The notes beneath the pieces were generated by a model. That model saw only the letters and a list, made by a program, of their open reading frames with translations. It made no database searches and had not been told where the DNA came from. Below are positions 1 to 13,100 of a DNA stretch of 64,000 nt, piece after piece; position 1 is the stretch's first letter; each line of letters opens with the position of its first letter. The DNA is from Synaphobranchus kaupii. Taxonomy: Eukaryota > Chordata > Actinopteri > Anguilliformes > Synaphobranchidae. The position numbers were made by a program, and so were the translations under genes. Where the stretch lies: NCBI GenBank assembly GCA_029718625.1, contig CM056376.1, positions 81,240,541 through 81,304,540 of the forward strand, in the 5' to 3' direction.

Positions 1-1050
1 TCCCATTCCCCCGTTTTGCATGCATTCCTCACTCTCCGCTCTGTTCAATCACTCTCGCATACATTCGCACGCGGTTCCTAATTGATTCCAATTAATGTTT
101 GCATTTAGTCACCCGGTGTTTTCTGTCCTGTGCCAGTTCGTTAATACTCTTTGTCTGAAACCTCTGGTCCTGTCTGGTTCCCTGTCTAGTTGCTTCTTTA
201 AACAGTTTAGTTCTGTGTCGGTGTTTACTCGCCCTGCTATTCTGTCTAATCTAAGTCTGATCAGTCTGGAACAGCATTGCCCGCTGTTCATTGTTTCGTC
301 TCGCTAACTAACCCTGTCTGCTTAAAGTCTGCCAGCCTGCAGTTGTCAGTAAATCCCTGCCTGTGTTGTGGTTTCCCTGCCTTCCACCTGACGTGTGTGC
401 ATGCAGCTTGGGCTTCTGCTATTCCACCCTGTGGCGGTGCCCGCTTACAGCCAGTATTGCGGTGCTGTTGATGTGCTGTCGCTCCTGCCTCTGCTGTCGC
501 TCCTGCCTCTGCTGTCGCTGCTGCCGCCCTGCTGTTGCCGTGCTGCTACTGCCGCTGCCCTGCTGCCACGCCTGCGTCCTGCCTGGACTCTGCTCCACTG
601 TCCTGCTCTACCGCTCCCGCTCCCACTCTTCCCCTGCTCCAACCAACCCGGTTACCTGTCTCCATCATCACCCCTGGCTTTCCCTGCTCCCACTGCTCCC
701 GCATCTTCATACCTGGACTGTCTGTATTAAATGTTCTCCCTATGCTTCAGGAGTATTAGTTAGAAGCTTATTTATTGGATGCTTAGCACTCTCACTCTGT
801 CTGTCAGTCTGTCTTGTGTGTAAAGTCCAGTTCCGGCTTGGAACAATTCCAGCGTGCCTGTAAAGTCCAGTTCCGGCTTGGAGCAATACTGCCCTGCCGG
901 TTGAGTCCAGTTCCGGCTTGGAACTTTAACTGCTTTTGCCTTTCTCCCCATGCTCAGGACTTCCCTGATCACACAATAAATATTGAGTTTTGGCATTCCT
1001 GTCTACGAGTCGTGCATTTGGGTCCAGTCCTCTTCCGGGGTCGTAACACA
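1..1050 (+). repeat. 3' part of a Ty3/gypsy LTR (copy A)
   Basis: This stretch matches the LTR at 50661-52169 in order. Bases 20-75 (catgcattcctcactc, then ctctgttcaat) match about 50820-50875, the block ccagttccggcttgga occurs three times at 826-925, and the 3' end (tgcatttgggtccag at 1013-1027) matches about 52135-52149. A polyadenylation signal (aataaa) lies near 975. The LTR appears to end at about 1050 in taacaca. The start lies outside the window, so solo LTR versus element end cannot be decided. Open frames here are low-complexity Leu/Cys/Pro or repeat translations, not genes. Confidence 0.75.
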
Positions 1051-1216
1051 ACCCATGTTATGCTGTCTTTTTATTACTATGCGACACTATGGCACAAAAT
1101 GACTCAGCATGTAAAACACATTTCAATCAATGTGGTCTGTTCAGACAGAAAAGGTAAGAAAAAAAGCTAAAAATTAAAAAGCGTTTCAACCAGGTGCAAG
1201 CAACATGCAACATGTA

Positions 1217-2195
1217 CAGTTGAAGTCGGAAGTTTACATACACTTAGGTCATTAAAACTCATTTTTAACCACTCCACAGATTTCATGTTAGCAAACTATA
1301 GTGTTGGCAAGTCAGTTAGGACTACTTTTCCAACAATTGTTTACAGACAGATTATTTCACTTTTAATTCACTATATCACAATTCCAGTGGGTCAGACATT
1401 TACATACACTAAGTTGACTCTGCTTTTAAACAGCTTGGAAAATTCCAGAAAATGATGTCATGGCTTTAGAAACTTCTGATAGGCTAATTGACATTATTTG
1501 ATTCAATTGGAGGTGTACTTGTGGATGTATTTTAAGGCCTACCTTCAAACTCAGTGCCTCTTTGCTTGACATCATGGGAAAATCAAAATAAATCAGCCAA
1601 GACCTCAGAAAGAAAATTGTGGAACTCCACAAGTCTGGTTCATCCTTGGGAGCAATTTCCAAATGCCTGAAGGTACCGCGTTCATCTGTACAAACAATAG
1701 TACGCAAGTATAAACACCATGGGACCACACAGCCGTCATATCGCTCAGGAAGGAGACGCATTCTGTCTCCTAGAGATGAACGTGCTTTGGTGCAAAAAGT
1801 GCAAATCAATCCCAGAACAACAGCAAAGGACCTTGTGAAGATGCTGGAGGGAACAGGTACAAAAGTATCTATATCCACAGTCAAACGAGTCCTATATCAA
1901 AATAACCTGAGGCTGCTCAGCAAGGAAGAAGCCACTACTCCAAAACCTCCATAAAAAAGCCAGGCTACAGTTTGCACATGGGGACAAAGATCTCACTTTT
2001 TGGAGAATTGTCCTCTGGTCCTGAAATAAATCATTATCTCTACTATTATTCTGACATTTCACATTATTAAAATAAAGTTGTGATCCTAACTGATCTAAGA
2101 TAGGGAATGTTTACTTGGATTAAATGTCAGGAATTGTGAAAAACTGAGTTTAAATGGATTTGGCTAAGGTGTATGCAATCTTTCAACTTCAACTG
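1217..2195 (+). mobile_element. Sleeping Beauty-like Tc1 element, internally deleted
   Basis: The left end starts cagttgaagtcggaag directly after a TA, and the right end finishes caacttcaactg directly before a TA (2196-2197). This is the Tc1/mariner TA target duplication. A second, inner direct repeat (gtgggtcagacatttacata) lies near 1388-1407, giving the IR/DR arrangement known for Sleeping Beauty-type elements. Full-length relatives are about 1.6 kb, so roughly 0.6 kb is missing. The deletion joins transposase sequence to the 3' non-coding part at about 2020/2021. The element cannot make its own transposase but both outer ends are recognisable. Confidence 0.93.
1574..2020 (+). pseudogene. 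Tc1 transposase, N-terminal remnant
   Basis: In intact relatives the protein cuts and pastes the element. Its N-terminus carries paired-like helix-turn-helix DNA-binding domains and its C-terminus a DDE catalytic domain. Here the family start (ATG at 1574, MGKSK) is followed at once by a TAA at 1589-1591. The frame is then open from 1619 to 1954 and shows the DNA-binding part (motifs [28 protein letters not shown]). A frameshift follows SKEEATTPKPP. Homology in another frame resumes (AHGDKD, then LWS) and stops just before the first catalytic Asp, where the deletion begins. No catalytic residue remains. Confidence 0.92.
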
Positions 2196-2197
2196 TA

Positions 2198-3109
2198 TAT
2201 ACAATTATTGAATGATACCTGCTAAAATTCTGAACCCCTTCGTCTTAACTTCCACCAAGTACCTGAAATTTTAATCCAAATGATATTAATTAAATCAATT
2301 AACTCTAACCCATGAAATATTTAATAATAGGGACTATTGGGTCTATTGTTAGCAGAGAAAATAGCTTTTACTCTGGAAAATTTATTTTTCATTGCCAGTG
2401 TTTGTTACCCTCATATGTAGCCTATTGTTACATAAACTTATTTTGACCATATTATATGACCCACATATTAAACAAAAGTGGGAATCGGCTACTTATCTTT
2501 ATACTTTACAAAAAAACCTGAATCAATCACAATGACATGACAATGTTATATTTCATTAATTTCATTAAAAGAGTGGGGATTGTAAATCCGGAGACAGGCA
2601 AAAGGCTGTAAACCTTTAAAAAGTTCTCACCTCCAGTACAGGCCACACATATTTTAGGCCACACCTTCTCTGGTTTCCTGGATTTTCAGTCCTTATGAGC
2701 ATAAGGTATGTAGGGTTGGTTTGTATGAATCTGATAAAAACATATGTGTTTGAATTACATATCTCCTTAATGTGGCTTTGTGTGTTTGATAGTATATAGC
2801 ATCATAGTCTATCACCCCACTGTCTGCATAGATATATGCAGTACAACTGTCTGGTTAACTGGCAAATAGCTTAACGTCACATTAAATTGGGGTTTTGGTA
2901 CAAACATTCAAATGAGCCTTCACGAAGATGTACAATGAATCTGAATATATCTGCATATATTCGCAACAAATTTTCAGTTAATTATTTCTCAAACTGCATC
3001 ATGAGGTGAACCCGAGGGACCAATTTAAATTTGAATAAAATGTTTTTCTTACTACTAATCCAGTAATGTCAAAACACAAAGCACACAATCTGACCAAATC
3101 CTGCTAGCA
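2198..3109. other. AT-rich non-coding DNA
   Basis: I see no gene, RNA or clear repeat in this stretch. Confidence 0.5.
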
Positions 3110-3660
3110 ACCCCGCGCAGCTCGATGGAAATGCAATAATGATGCAATGATTTTAGCGGATCCGGTCACAAGCACTTCACCATAGATCATTTCCCCTGAC
3201 TGGGACGCAGACGTCTCGCATTCTAGATCTTGCCCGAACCGCGTTACAGAAAGCGCTCGAGTGCTTTCAGAGTGCGTTAGAATCCTCGGGCGTGATGAAA
3301 GGGTTTATGTGGATGAGAGGTTTATTCATTCATCTGAGGAAAGGCGCATGAAAATAGCTTAGCGGAGCTGAGAACTGCGTCTGCTATCAAAGGCTCTGTG
3401 CCTCGGCTCAATGTACCGGACGATAATGGTGGCAAACTCATCATAAAAAAGGTCCCACGGTTCTCTCTGTGGCTGCGGTACACTCACAGCCGAAACGAGG
3501 AGAGATCTCGTCTCTGCAGCTGTGCCACGCTTAAATGAGCCTGACCAAAGTGCCGGAGGACAGAAAACCTCTTCAATCAGTCTCCAATTAGGACGAGATG
3601 CAAATCGCTGATCAGACGACAGCCCTGTAAAAATATGCTGCACGGCATTACTTTCACGTT
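3110..3660. other. CpG-richer patch with a 94-codon minus-strand frame
   Basis: Base composition changes here: CpG is clearly more common than in the flanks. A minus-strand frame (3359-3643) encodes 94 residues ending PWDLFYDEFATIIVRYIEPR and RRSSQLR, with no family I recognise. There is no obvious splice-site pair to make it an exon. It could be a small exon, a decayed element, or an open frame by chance in GC-richer DNA. Confidence 0.2.
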
Positions 3661-3869
3661 TGGGATTCGTCCAGTATCAAGTTTTATTCCACCACGATAC
3701 CAAACGATCATTAACCAACTTGGCCGTAACTCATACTTCTGCTGTGCCACGCCACTCGTGCTACACCACTGCTGCTTAAATAAGATTTAATGAGATTTCA
3801 CAGCACCTCAGTATGCTGTTGCATTCCAATAGGAACATCACAATTAGAACGCCACCTACACTTTTCATC

Positions 3870-4165
3870 GCCACCTACACTTTTCCTGCCTCTCTCTCTT
3901 CACCATTTTCTTAATTTGCGTCGGTGTTTTCCCCCTTTGTGTTCCGTCATTCTCGCTATCTCTTTCCACCGCCTTAACCTCGCCCTCTCAAAGCGCTTTC
4001 TTCATCTCCCTCCCTCCCTCAAATTTCCCCTCTCCCTCTTGCCTTCCCTACTCCCTCTGTCTCTTTCTCACCCTCCCTCTCCTTCTTGCCCTTCCCCTTT
4101 ATCGCTCCTTCCCTCTCACCCTCTCTCTCTCTCTCTCTCTCTGTCCCTCTCACTCCCTTCATCTC
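3870..4165. repeat. Pyrimidine-rich tract with (CT)n
   Basis: The plus strand is almost entirely C and T, with a pure (CT)11 run at 4121-4142. The plus-strand open frame here (Leu/Ser/Pro) is a product of this composition. Confidence 0.85.
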
Positions 4166-4189
4166 ACTCTCTATCTGAGATTTAATGTG

Positions 4190-7100
4190 TGTTTTAGGAA
4201 GAGCTCTCCGGTTACATTAAGGGTTCAAGAGTTCAGTGCAGGCTGAACATCAATTCTTATTCCAGATCTGAAATAATGAGAGCAGATTCTAACCGGGAGT
4301 GAGAGTCTCAAAAAGACATGCGACAAGGACAGCCAAGGTTCATTATTAGGCCCGTTTGCTACCAGACCACATCAATAGTGGAAAACAGATTGTAAACTGT
4401 CATTCCTGATGCAGTGGACCTGGCACCAAGAAAACAATTACGAAGATGGAGAACCATGTATCCTAGAATATGTGCATCTGTGATCTCACAGGTCTAGGCA
4501 AGACTCCGGCGGAAGGATACCGCAAAGACGACGTATGGATTGATTTCCCTCTGTTTTTCTATCTGGAGATATACTGGACTGTGAATTCACCAGGTTAATG
4601 ACAGTTGAATTGATGCAGCTCTAAGGCATCTCAGCTCATTTGGCAGCGGTTGTCTCAAGCATATATCACAGTTGATGATAAAAAAAACATCAGTTAACCA
4701 AATTAAATGCGCTTCACTTTTGATTCCCAAAACACAGTGCCCCTTTTTTGTCTGACTCGTATTATTTGTCAAGAGCCTCCTGGTCTAGAGTGTTTTGTTT
4801 TGAAAAGGCTGAAGTGCATTTTCTGTTTCATCGTATCCTTGGTCATGACAGTGATTATGCTAACAACGCTTCCTCCATCTGCACAACATTTGCTGCTTCC
4901 CATGTTTGCTACTGTTTTTCAGTAAAGGTTTCTAGACTGGAATAGTCACCCATATGAGAAATGTCAAAGAAACCTTTTGTCAAGTCATAATTGTGATTTT
5001 GCCTGTTCCTGTTGCAGTGTGTCAGTTGAAAGTGTTTTTGTGTGTGGGTTTCATAAAATGTATCATAATCCTTCCTTTGTTCACAGTTGTACCTATGCTA
5101 AGCATTTTGAGCTGAAATGCATGAAAAATACCACATAAGTAAAGTTATTGTGAATTATTCTATTGTATCTTGTATCTCTTTGTATTCTACAGAAGTTATA
5201 AGAGAAGATGGTTGGCCCCTGTGGTGATGAGCTCATAGGTCAGAGGTTACAAGATATCACTTTGGAAGTAAAGGAGCATTGAATCACTTCAGGGAGATAG
5301 TTCTATCCATTATGCATTTAATGTCTGTGTGCTCCCTACAGACCATGGTTTGTTGGACTGGGCATGCTGTACATCTCATTAGGATGGCAGCAGAAACCAC
5401 TGGATGATATTAATTATTATTCATTTTGGTGCCTTGTCACAAGCTGGAAAGTTATGTTTTTAGATTTTTGAGATGTGATAGGCTGGTGTGAATGATGTCT
5501 CATCCCAAACAAAAGGACATTGATGATTAGACAACTACAAATCAGGATTACTGAGTTAGCTGGATGACTGCACTGAGTAAACTGGTCTAACATTTTCAAT
5601 ATGGCATATAATTTGTGATGATTTTATACAGAACCGGAGCGATAGATGACCTCCACTTCACAGCTGTGACTTGGTGTGGTATTTATTAGCAAAAACAAAG
5701 CGAACATTTATAATGAGGAGATACAAGTGGGTGTTACAGCCTGGCTATCTGATTGAACTCAGAATATGAACTGCAGGATATTCTGAGGCTCATTAACATG
5801 TTCAGTCTTTGTTTGTGCAAAACCACAGTGGCCTTGGGTCAGAACAACTAGAATGCTGTATTGCCCTAATACACAAGTTATTTCCTCTTTTTTTACATAG
5901 ACCTGGCAGATGTTCTTATCCAGGGAGACCTGTAAGGTGAAGCATAATGTGAAAACAAATGCCTGATATCACCCTTTTCTAGAGGCCTTCAATCTTGACT
6001 GTAATAAGTTTTATTATTTCCTTTGTTAAAAGCAAATTTTACTCTTCTCTTATTTGCATGTCATTAATTGCAATGTTCATAATATGTAAGCGATGCAAAA
6101 AAAAAAAAAAAAAAAAGGTTATACTTGCTTTAATGCAAAAGCAAGCGTAATCATTAATGGGCAAACTGCTCAAGGCTGCGTAGAAACATTGGTCCTCCTG
6201 GGTTCACACTAAGGCTTTGGAGTTTATTCCATGGGACCAGAATATTAATGTTAATGTTCGTCATGATGGAACAAACTGATGATTATAACGTGATTATAAC
6301 ATTTTAAAGAAGGGTTTCCTCTGACTGACTGATTCCAAACTGACTGAAGCCAATCTAAAGGAGGTGAAAGCCAGGATCCTTCATGACAAAGATGATCCGA
6401 CACATGATCCGGAAACATATGTTAATTAATAGTGGTGGGCTAGTGATACGTTAACTGATGAACTTAATATAATATAATTTTAAAAATAATCAAATAAAAT
6501 CCAATACTTGGATAAATGATGATGCCAAGTTTCTTTGTCTCGTGTTTTTTTACTGTGGTATTGAGCGGCGGAAATCAGTGAGGTAAATCTGATTGTGCCC
6601 TAGGACCCAATACCAGGACTGATTTTAGCTCTGAAATTTTTTTAAATCTTTTTTTGGCATTCGTAGTCCATAGAATAATCATGTACTGCAATTTAAGAAC
6701 TTCCAAGAAATAAATAATGGGGGGTTAGAAAATTCATTTAGAAACCGACAGAACAATGAGTGTAAAAAAACAGAACCCTCATTACTGCACTTTAGAAATA
6801 ATATGAATTGAAGGTTGAATACTGTGCCATGCATTCCCATTGTTTGGTAAAATGTTATTTTTGACTTATTATCATGAGTTTTCAATTAAAGCACTGTAAT
6901 TTCCCCTGAATATAGATAGCCATTTAAAAGCATCCTCTCTGATGCATTCGCAGAGCCGTATTTATCCAGGCTATTACATCCCCAGTGTTGTCTTCCGTGC
7001 TAAATTACAGGTCTCAAAAGCTACTTAATCGACTTTTAGAGGCACAGAAAAGAACAGGAAAATGGGCTCTGGTGCAATGCGAGCTATTACAGATGACATG

Positions 7101-10100
7101 GTATTTGTAGAGGGTTCATCAGTGGTTCCTGAAATCTCAGACTCCACCATTGTCATGCCATTACCACAAACAATGCTTAATTTGATCCAGGATGTCAAAA
7201 ACAATGACAAAAAAATTAAAGGCAAACTTTAGGTCTGCGGAAGCAATTTCAGTGGTTTACCTCTGACACAAAAGTACAGTGCAGCGATTAAAGACGAGCT
7301 CTTAATGAGCCAGTAGGGAAAGCAAGAAGAATAGAAGAATAAACAATCACACACATACACACACAAATATGCATACATGTGCGTAAGCACAGGCACAAAG
7401 GCATACACACACTTTGGAATACTTCCACAGGTGCCAGTGCCGACTGTGGCCGGCAGCCCTGCAGGGGCACAATTGACTTTGCGTCTCCCAAGGGATATAT
7501 GGGAGGGATTTATTAGGCGGGGATAGCAGTGTTCATTGCTCTAGCGTCTCCTTTTGTCCGTCCGGGCGCCCGTGGCTTGCTCTCTGCGCACATATGATTG
7601 GGTTTCCTTTGCCCCCACACTCGAAGCTTGTGTTTGCAGTGTGAAAAGAAGCAGCTAGCTGGCACTGCGTGTTTCGGAGGAGAACCTTCACTCTCCTGAG
7701 CCGGCAACAGGGGCCGTATATGAGCACACTTGCACACATTCCAAATTGGACATTCTAAATTCGGGTGGGATTGGAGATGGCAAATTTAAAAAAGAAAATA
7801 CTTTCATAGACACACACGCACGCACGCACGCACGCACACACACCTACACAAACAAAGTCTTGATATTCACCAAGAGTCGATGCCATCATCCTCCAAGATG
7901 GACATTTTAAAAATTTATGGGACTCTGATGGACATGAACATTTTTTTACTTTATTAATTCAATTCAATTGGTAGATAAAAGTTCAGGTTTGAGGGTGCTG
8001 GCAGTGAGTATTGGAAGGTTTTGTTATTTACTGCAGGAAGTACAAACTGTTATTGCACTGACTCTGTTTAGACCTTGGACTTTGTTTAGTGACTTTGTTA
8101 TGGGGATATTATTGTCTCAAAAATACACAAGTAAATAGGATGAACCTTCCACAAATAAAATGAGATTCACAAAACTGATGGCCGGATGAACGGATGAAAA
8201 CATAACTGATTCAGAAGTAAATGCATCTGATTCACAAATATGTTTTTGCACTCCTGAACAAATGACTGTGCAGTTATGCAATGCTTGGCGTGTCTGCAAT
8301 TGCTTGCATTTATTCCCGCGACAATCCTCACAGCAAGATGTGCGAAGAAATCCACAAATATGTGGGGTTTTTTAACTGCGTCTACTCCAGCCAATCAGAT
8401 TTTAAGACATCCTTATACTAACACCCACATTACTCAGACGAATCAGGTTCATACGAACTTGGGCATAAAGGAGAATTAAACTGGCTATACCGGCTAAATT
8501 TTTCTGATAATGCTGGTTAGCCTAACGTTCTATCAGTATATTTCAGTAACTTCAGTAACCTATAGCTAAGTTACTTATAGCTAACCAACTACTTCTATAC
8601 TATACTTCTATACTTCTACAGTACAGTGCTAGCTAATGACCTAACGTTATTCCTCTCAGGTGTACTCAATATCATGAAAATGTCCCCGATAGTTACAGCA
8701 AAGGTGAAAGGCTATGGGTCAGATGTTGCCACAAAGTGCGTCCCACACTGAACAAAACTTTCCGTACTACCGTATTTCCATGCTGCAGTGCAGAGTGCAT
8801 ACTCCCAAGCCTTGACTGGAGTGCATAGTCGGGAGCACGGTAGTGCGGAGCATGTAAGCATGCAATTTCAGACACAGCCACGGTCTTCCATATGAAAGAG
8901 GCTGTAGCAGAGTAGAATACAACTTCGTATTCATTTAACCACACTAGAGAAAGACATGTACACTGTGAAATGCACTGCACCGAATGAAAGCTTTAAAAAG
9001 AACCAGGTCACATGGGCTGGAGGACAGGGCAGAATTTGTGACAATGCATGTATATGGTTTTTTTTTTGTCTGCCTCCTCATTTTATTTTGAATCCCTTAA
9101 TAGGCATAGCAGGGGACACATCCCACACAATATTGAGAAATGCCTGATTTATCCCTTGCAATAATGAATGAATCCTAGAATCAAATTTCCTCTTTTTTGG
9201 AGTGTGGCCAGTCATATCACCCTCATTGAGAAACGATCAGTCTCACTGGATGCCTGCCTGACATTCACATCAGGTTTTCAGAACCAATCGTGAACTAGTA
9301 GTAGCGATGGATCTGTTCAATCAGTGATTCAGCAATTATTTATTGGTCAATGGTGTGTCATTTACTATAGCTTTCCTGCGTCCGTTCAGTTGGTTTTTCC
9401 CGGTGGCATTGCCGCATCTAGCTTTTTTGAGTGAGTAGTATGCAGTGCCACAGGTGAGTTGGAAAGCTGATGGCCCACCACTCAATACTTTTTTTAAAAT
9501 TTGATAAAAAAATAAAACAAATACATATGTTAATGTATACCTTCATTCCATAGTCTGTTAATGAAGCCAATCAGCGTATCATCCAGAGTACTGTCGCTGG
9601 GAAATAGCAAGACAGCTAATAGCTAGCTAATATTAGTCTCTTGTGTGTATGTATATGGTGTATATTAGGTGTATAGCAAATGGTGTATATTAGCCTTGCT
9701 AGCAAACCATACCATGATGCTATAATTTTATTCAATTTGTCAGAAAGCAGTCGTTGATCTCTCATAGAACATAGTGTTATGGTTTTCTTTCGTCAGTAGT
9801 GCCTTAGAGTCATTGCTGATTTAATTGGCACTGCTCACAAACTGTAAAGGAATGTGCCCACCCCTATAAAGATTTACACCAGGCTGGCTCCCTTGATGGC
9901 ATACAAGGATAAAACAAGAGCAGGTCAACTCGGATAGCATGTTATTTCATTTTTATTCTTGGCTCAAAGTTTTTTTGTTTTTTTTGTTTAAAGAGACACA
10001 CAGAAAAGATTCAATATTTAACTTGCATTGATAGTCGGCTAGTATATTGACTATATCTGTTTTATATTCTGGCAAGTAAGTTTTTCCAATAATAGTAATA

Positions 10101-13100
10101 ACTTTGTTTTTTTGTTTTTTGTTTCTGTGCCACAATATAATAATTGCACAGTTACATTCATATTGTAAGTAGCGCTCACACAAAGTGGATATATCTAAAT
10201 AACTTTAACTACTGGAAATTAACTAAAATATTTCAGTTCTATTTACTGATACAAAAATTAGTGTCAGATGGAAGTTCACAGGATATATCACAAGTCACAA
10301 TGTTAAAGTAACATTTTCTGTGACTGTGTTATTGAGTTCAATCCTTTCTGGCAACCTGCTAACAGCCACTTTATCACTCAAGTGTTCCCAGAGGGATTGG
10401 GACAAATTTAGAAGCTGTTGTTCCCTGTTTTCACAATTTCTTTAATACGGGGACTTCACGGTATCAAAATGATATAACATACTGTACATCCCACTGTACA
10501 GCACTCAGAGACATTCTCAATGTAAATATACCTAGTCTGCTTTATCAACTGTGTTAAACAATGTTTATTACACAATTACTACATATGTATTACTTGGAAC
10601 AATGCTATTGCATGGCAATGATTGGTTAATTTGTTTTTACGGCCATTATTGGACAGTTAGTGCAAGTATGTGCTCGTCTGGATGGCTTTTCATGGCCTTC
10701 GATGGCTTTCATGGCCCCTTCCATGCCTGTGACTGAGGGAGAATGAGAATGGAGGAAGCCGTGTGGTGAAAACGTTCTGAGATCCCGACCTCTGACAAAA
10801 ACAATTCACACCAACACCAAAATCAAAACAACAGCAACGACAAAGGGCAATAAAACACAGACGACAACAACAACGGACAAGCGCAAACTGCATTGCACAT
10901 TCCATTTTAAGTGGTTGGCTTTGGGCTTACTGTTGGAGGGGGTGGGGTGTGTGTGCATCACACTTTGGATTTCTCCTTTATTGTGACCTCTGGATGGGCA
11001 GTTCTGTCCCGCCGCTTTCAGTCCAATCAGAAAAGCAGCAAAATGCTTGTTATTGACCCAAGGTTTGGTTGATTAGGTCGAGCAAGTGAATCAATTCTAG
11101 GGGCTCTTGAGTGATTGTTTCTCAGATGCCTCCTTTGTATCAGTCAAATCACCTTGATTTCCTGAGTCTCAGACCATCGTCTCAGTTTCACGCCCTTTAA
11201 AATGGAGCCCTGGTTGATCTAGCATCCGTACAACAGCTCTCATTCATTAAGAGGCATATCTCATTAGGTTGGATTGGGAACCTGTGCACACTGTGTCCTA
11301 GGGCAAAGACAATCCATTAAAGATTCGCATCTCGTGCTCGGAGAAGATGTGGAGAAATCAGGCTGCTGAAATCTCGTTCCAGTGGGTTCCTATTGGGAGA
11401 ATGGGAAATGCCATCTCTATTAAGGGCTGACACTGCCTGCGCTTATCTGACAAATGGCTTTTTCTGTGCTGCCCAGACAGAGACAAAGACATCAGCGCGG
11501 GCAATTACAGCTCTCTCTGCAGCAAATTCAATAATCCTGGGCCACCACTGTGTTTAAAGTATCATTTAGCCGGTGCAACGGGGTGGTGCTTTGTTTGACT
11601 GAGTTCTACTGGGCCTAGACCTGACGGGATCCATCATCCATATGTGTTTCTTTTCTATCTCTTTTCAAACTGTGCGGCCTTGCAGATGTGCAGGCTTGTA
11701 AGACTCGTAAGAACAGCCTGTTTCATCAATGTTGAAGTGGGTCTCTGAAATGTATCAAGCCCCCCCCCCCCCCCCCTCTGTATATACCTTTTTCATGAAG
11801 ACCTGTAGATTGAATGGATAGTCAATAAAACCAAAAGTACTTGAATATTAACCAGAGGAAAAGTGTTTAGTGGGACTAAGCTCTCAGTCAATGGTCCTTC
11901 TGTGAGCTGATTTGTCCTACAGGAACTTTCCCTGGCTTTTATCCACGGGAGGGTTTTAATTACTCTCGTCATCCCTGTTTCAGCCAGATAGATTGAAAAC
12001 ATGAAAAAGGGTGCAAAATACAGGTGTGTTTCTCCACACCAGGATGTGTGCATTACAGACCTGGGATAATTATAGTTTAAAATGCTTGTTTGATTTAAAA
12101 AATGTATTTGAAATGAAGTCTTTACAATTGCAAGTAATTCTCAATACTTGCATGCAAACTTTGAATGTCAATCCCAGAAATTCATTATTGTTCAAAACTA
12201 TTTGAATACACATTAATTCAAAATTATTTCAAATATTTATTAAAATTTATGAAATAGTTGTAATATTGGATGACTATAAACTGTTCCTTAGCATACAGTT
12301 TCTTTTTAGCTACCCCGTATTGAAAAGAAGATAATTGTGTAAGATTAATTATGAAATATGAACCATGTAGTAATTTTACTCATTAACTATTTGGGAGGCA
12401 CTGAATGAATTTAATTCCTTTAAAGAGATTTTTACATTTCAGCATATTCATATTTAAATACTGTGACTATAAGAGTACTATATAATATCTATTGTACGAT
12501 CAATATTAACATTAAAACTGAGTCAATTCCCCAGAAATAAATTATTTCTTTAAATGATAAAATATAGGATATTACAGAAGTGTATATTTGCCTTTTGCCC
12601 TGCAATATTTATAGTGAATTGGAAAATGATTCTTAACCGAAGGATGACAGATGGTTTTCGGCTTAAATCTGAGGGCAGCTCTTGGATCAATTTTCTTGAG
12701 CATTTGTCTGATATGGAACAGTGCATTTTACCCACATAAAAACATAACTGGGACTTTTAGAAAGGCCAGAAAATGCTGTTCCTCCAGTGCAACTGTATGC
12801 TACTGTATATGACTGGTTATGGTGAACTAGTGGGAGGGAGCACTTCAGATCAATGGGGAGGAAGACAGAGGCTGCTGACATTTCACCAAAGACTGACAAC
12901 CACTTTAAAATGGAAACAGTGAGGGCAGTTGCTCTGCTTAGTGCTGTGGGTCACATGGTGCACACAGACTGCCATTAATTGGTTCCTAAGACAGGAACCA
13001 CATCCTTACCTTGTGGAACAGCTGGAGGAGTCCCCTTCAGGAGCTTCGGGAGCTGGGCAGCAGAACTGGTGAAGCACTGTTTGGTTTCTGTGGAAGAGAA

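Noticed and set aside
363..863. 166-codon Cys/Leu-rich frame near the window start
   Set aside because: It lies in an LTR and comes from tgctgtcgctcctgcc-type repeats.
3488..3500. gccgaaacg as a hammerhead core
   Set aside because: It lacks the CTGANGA box and pairing flanks.
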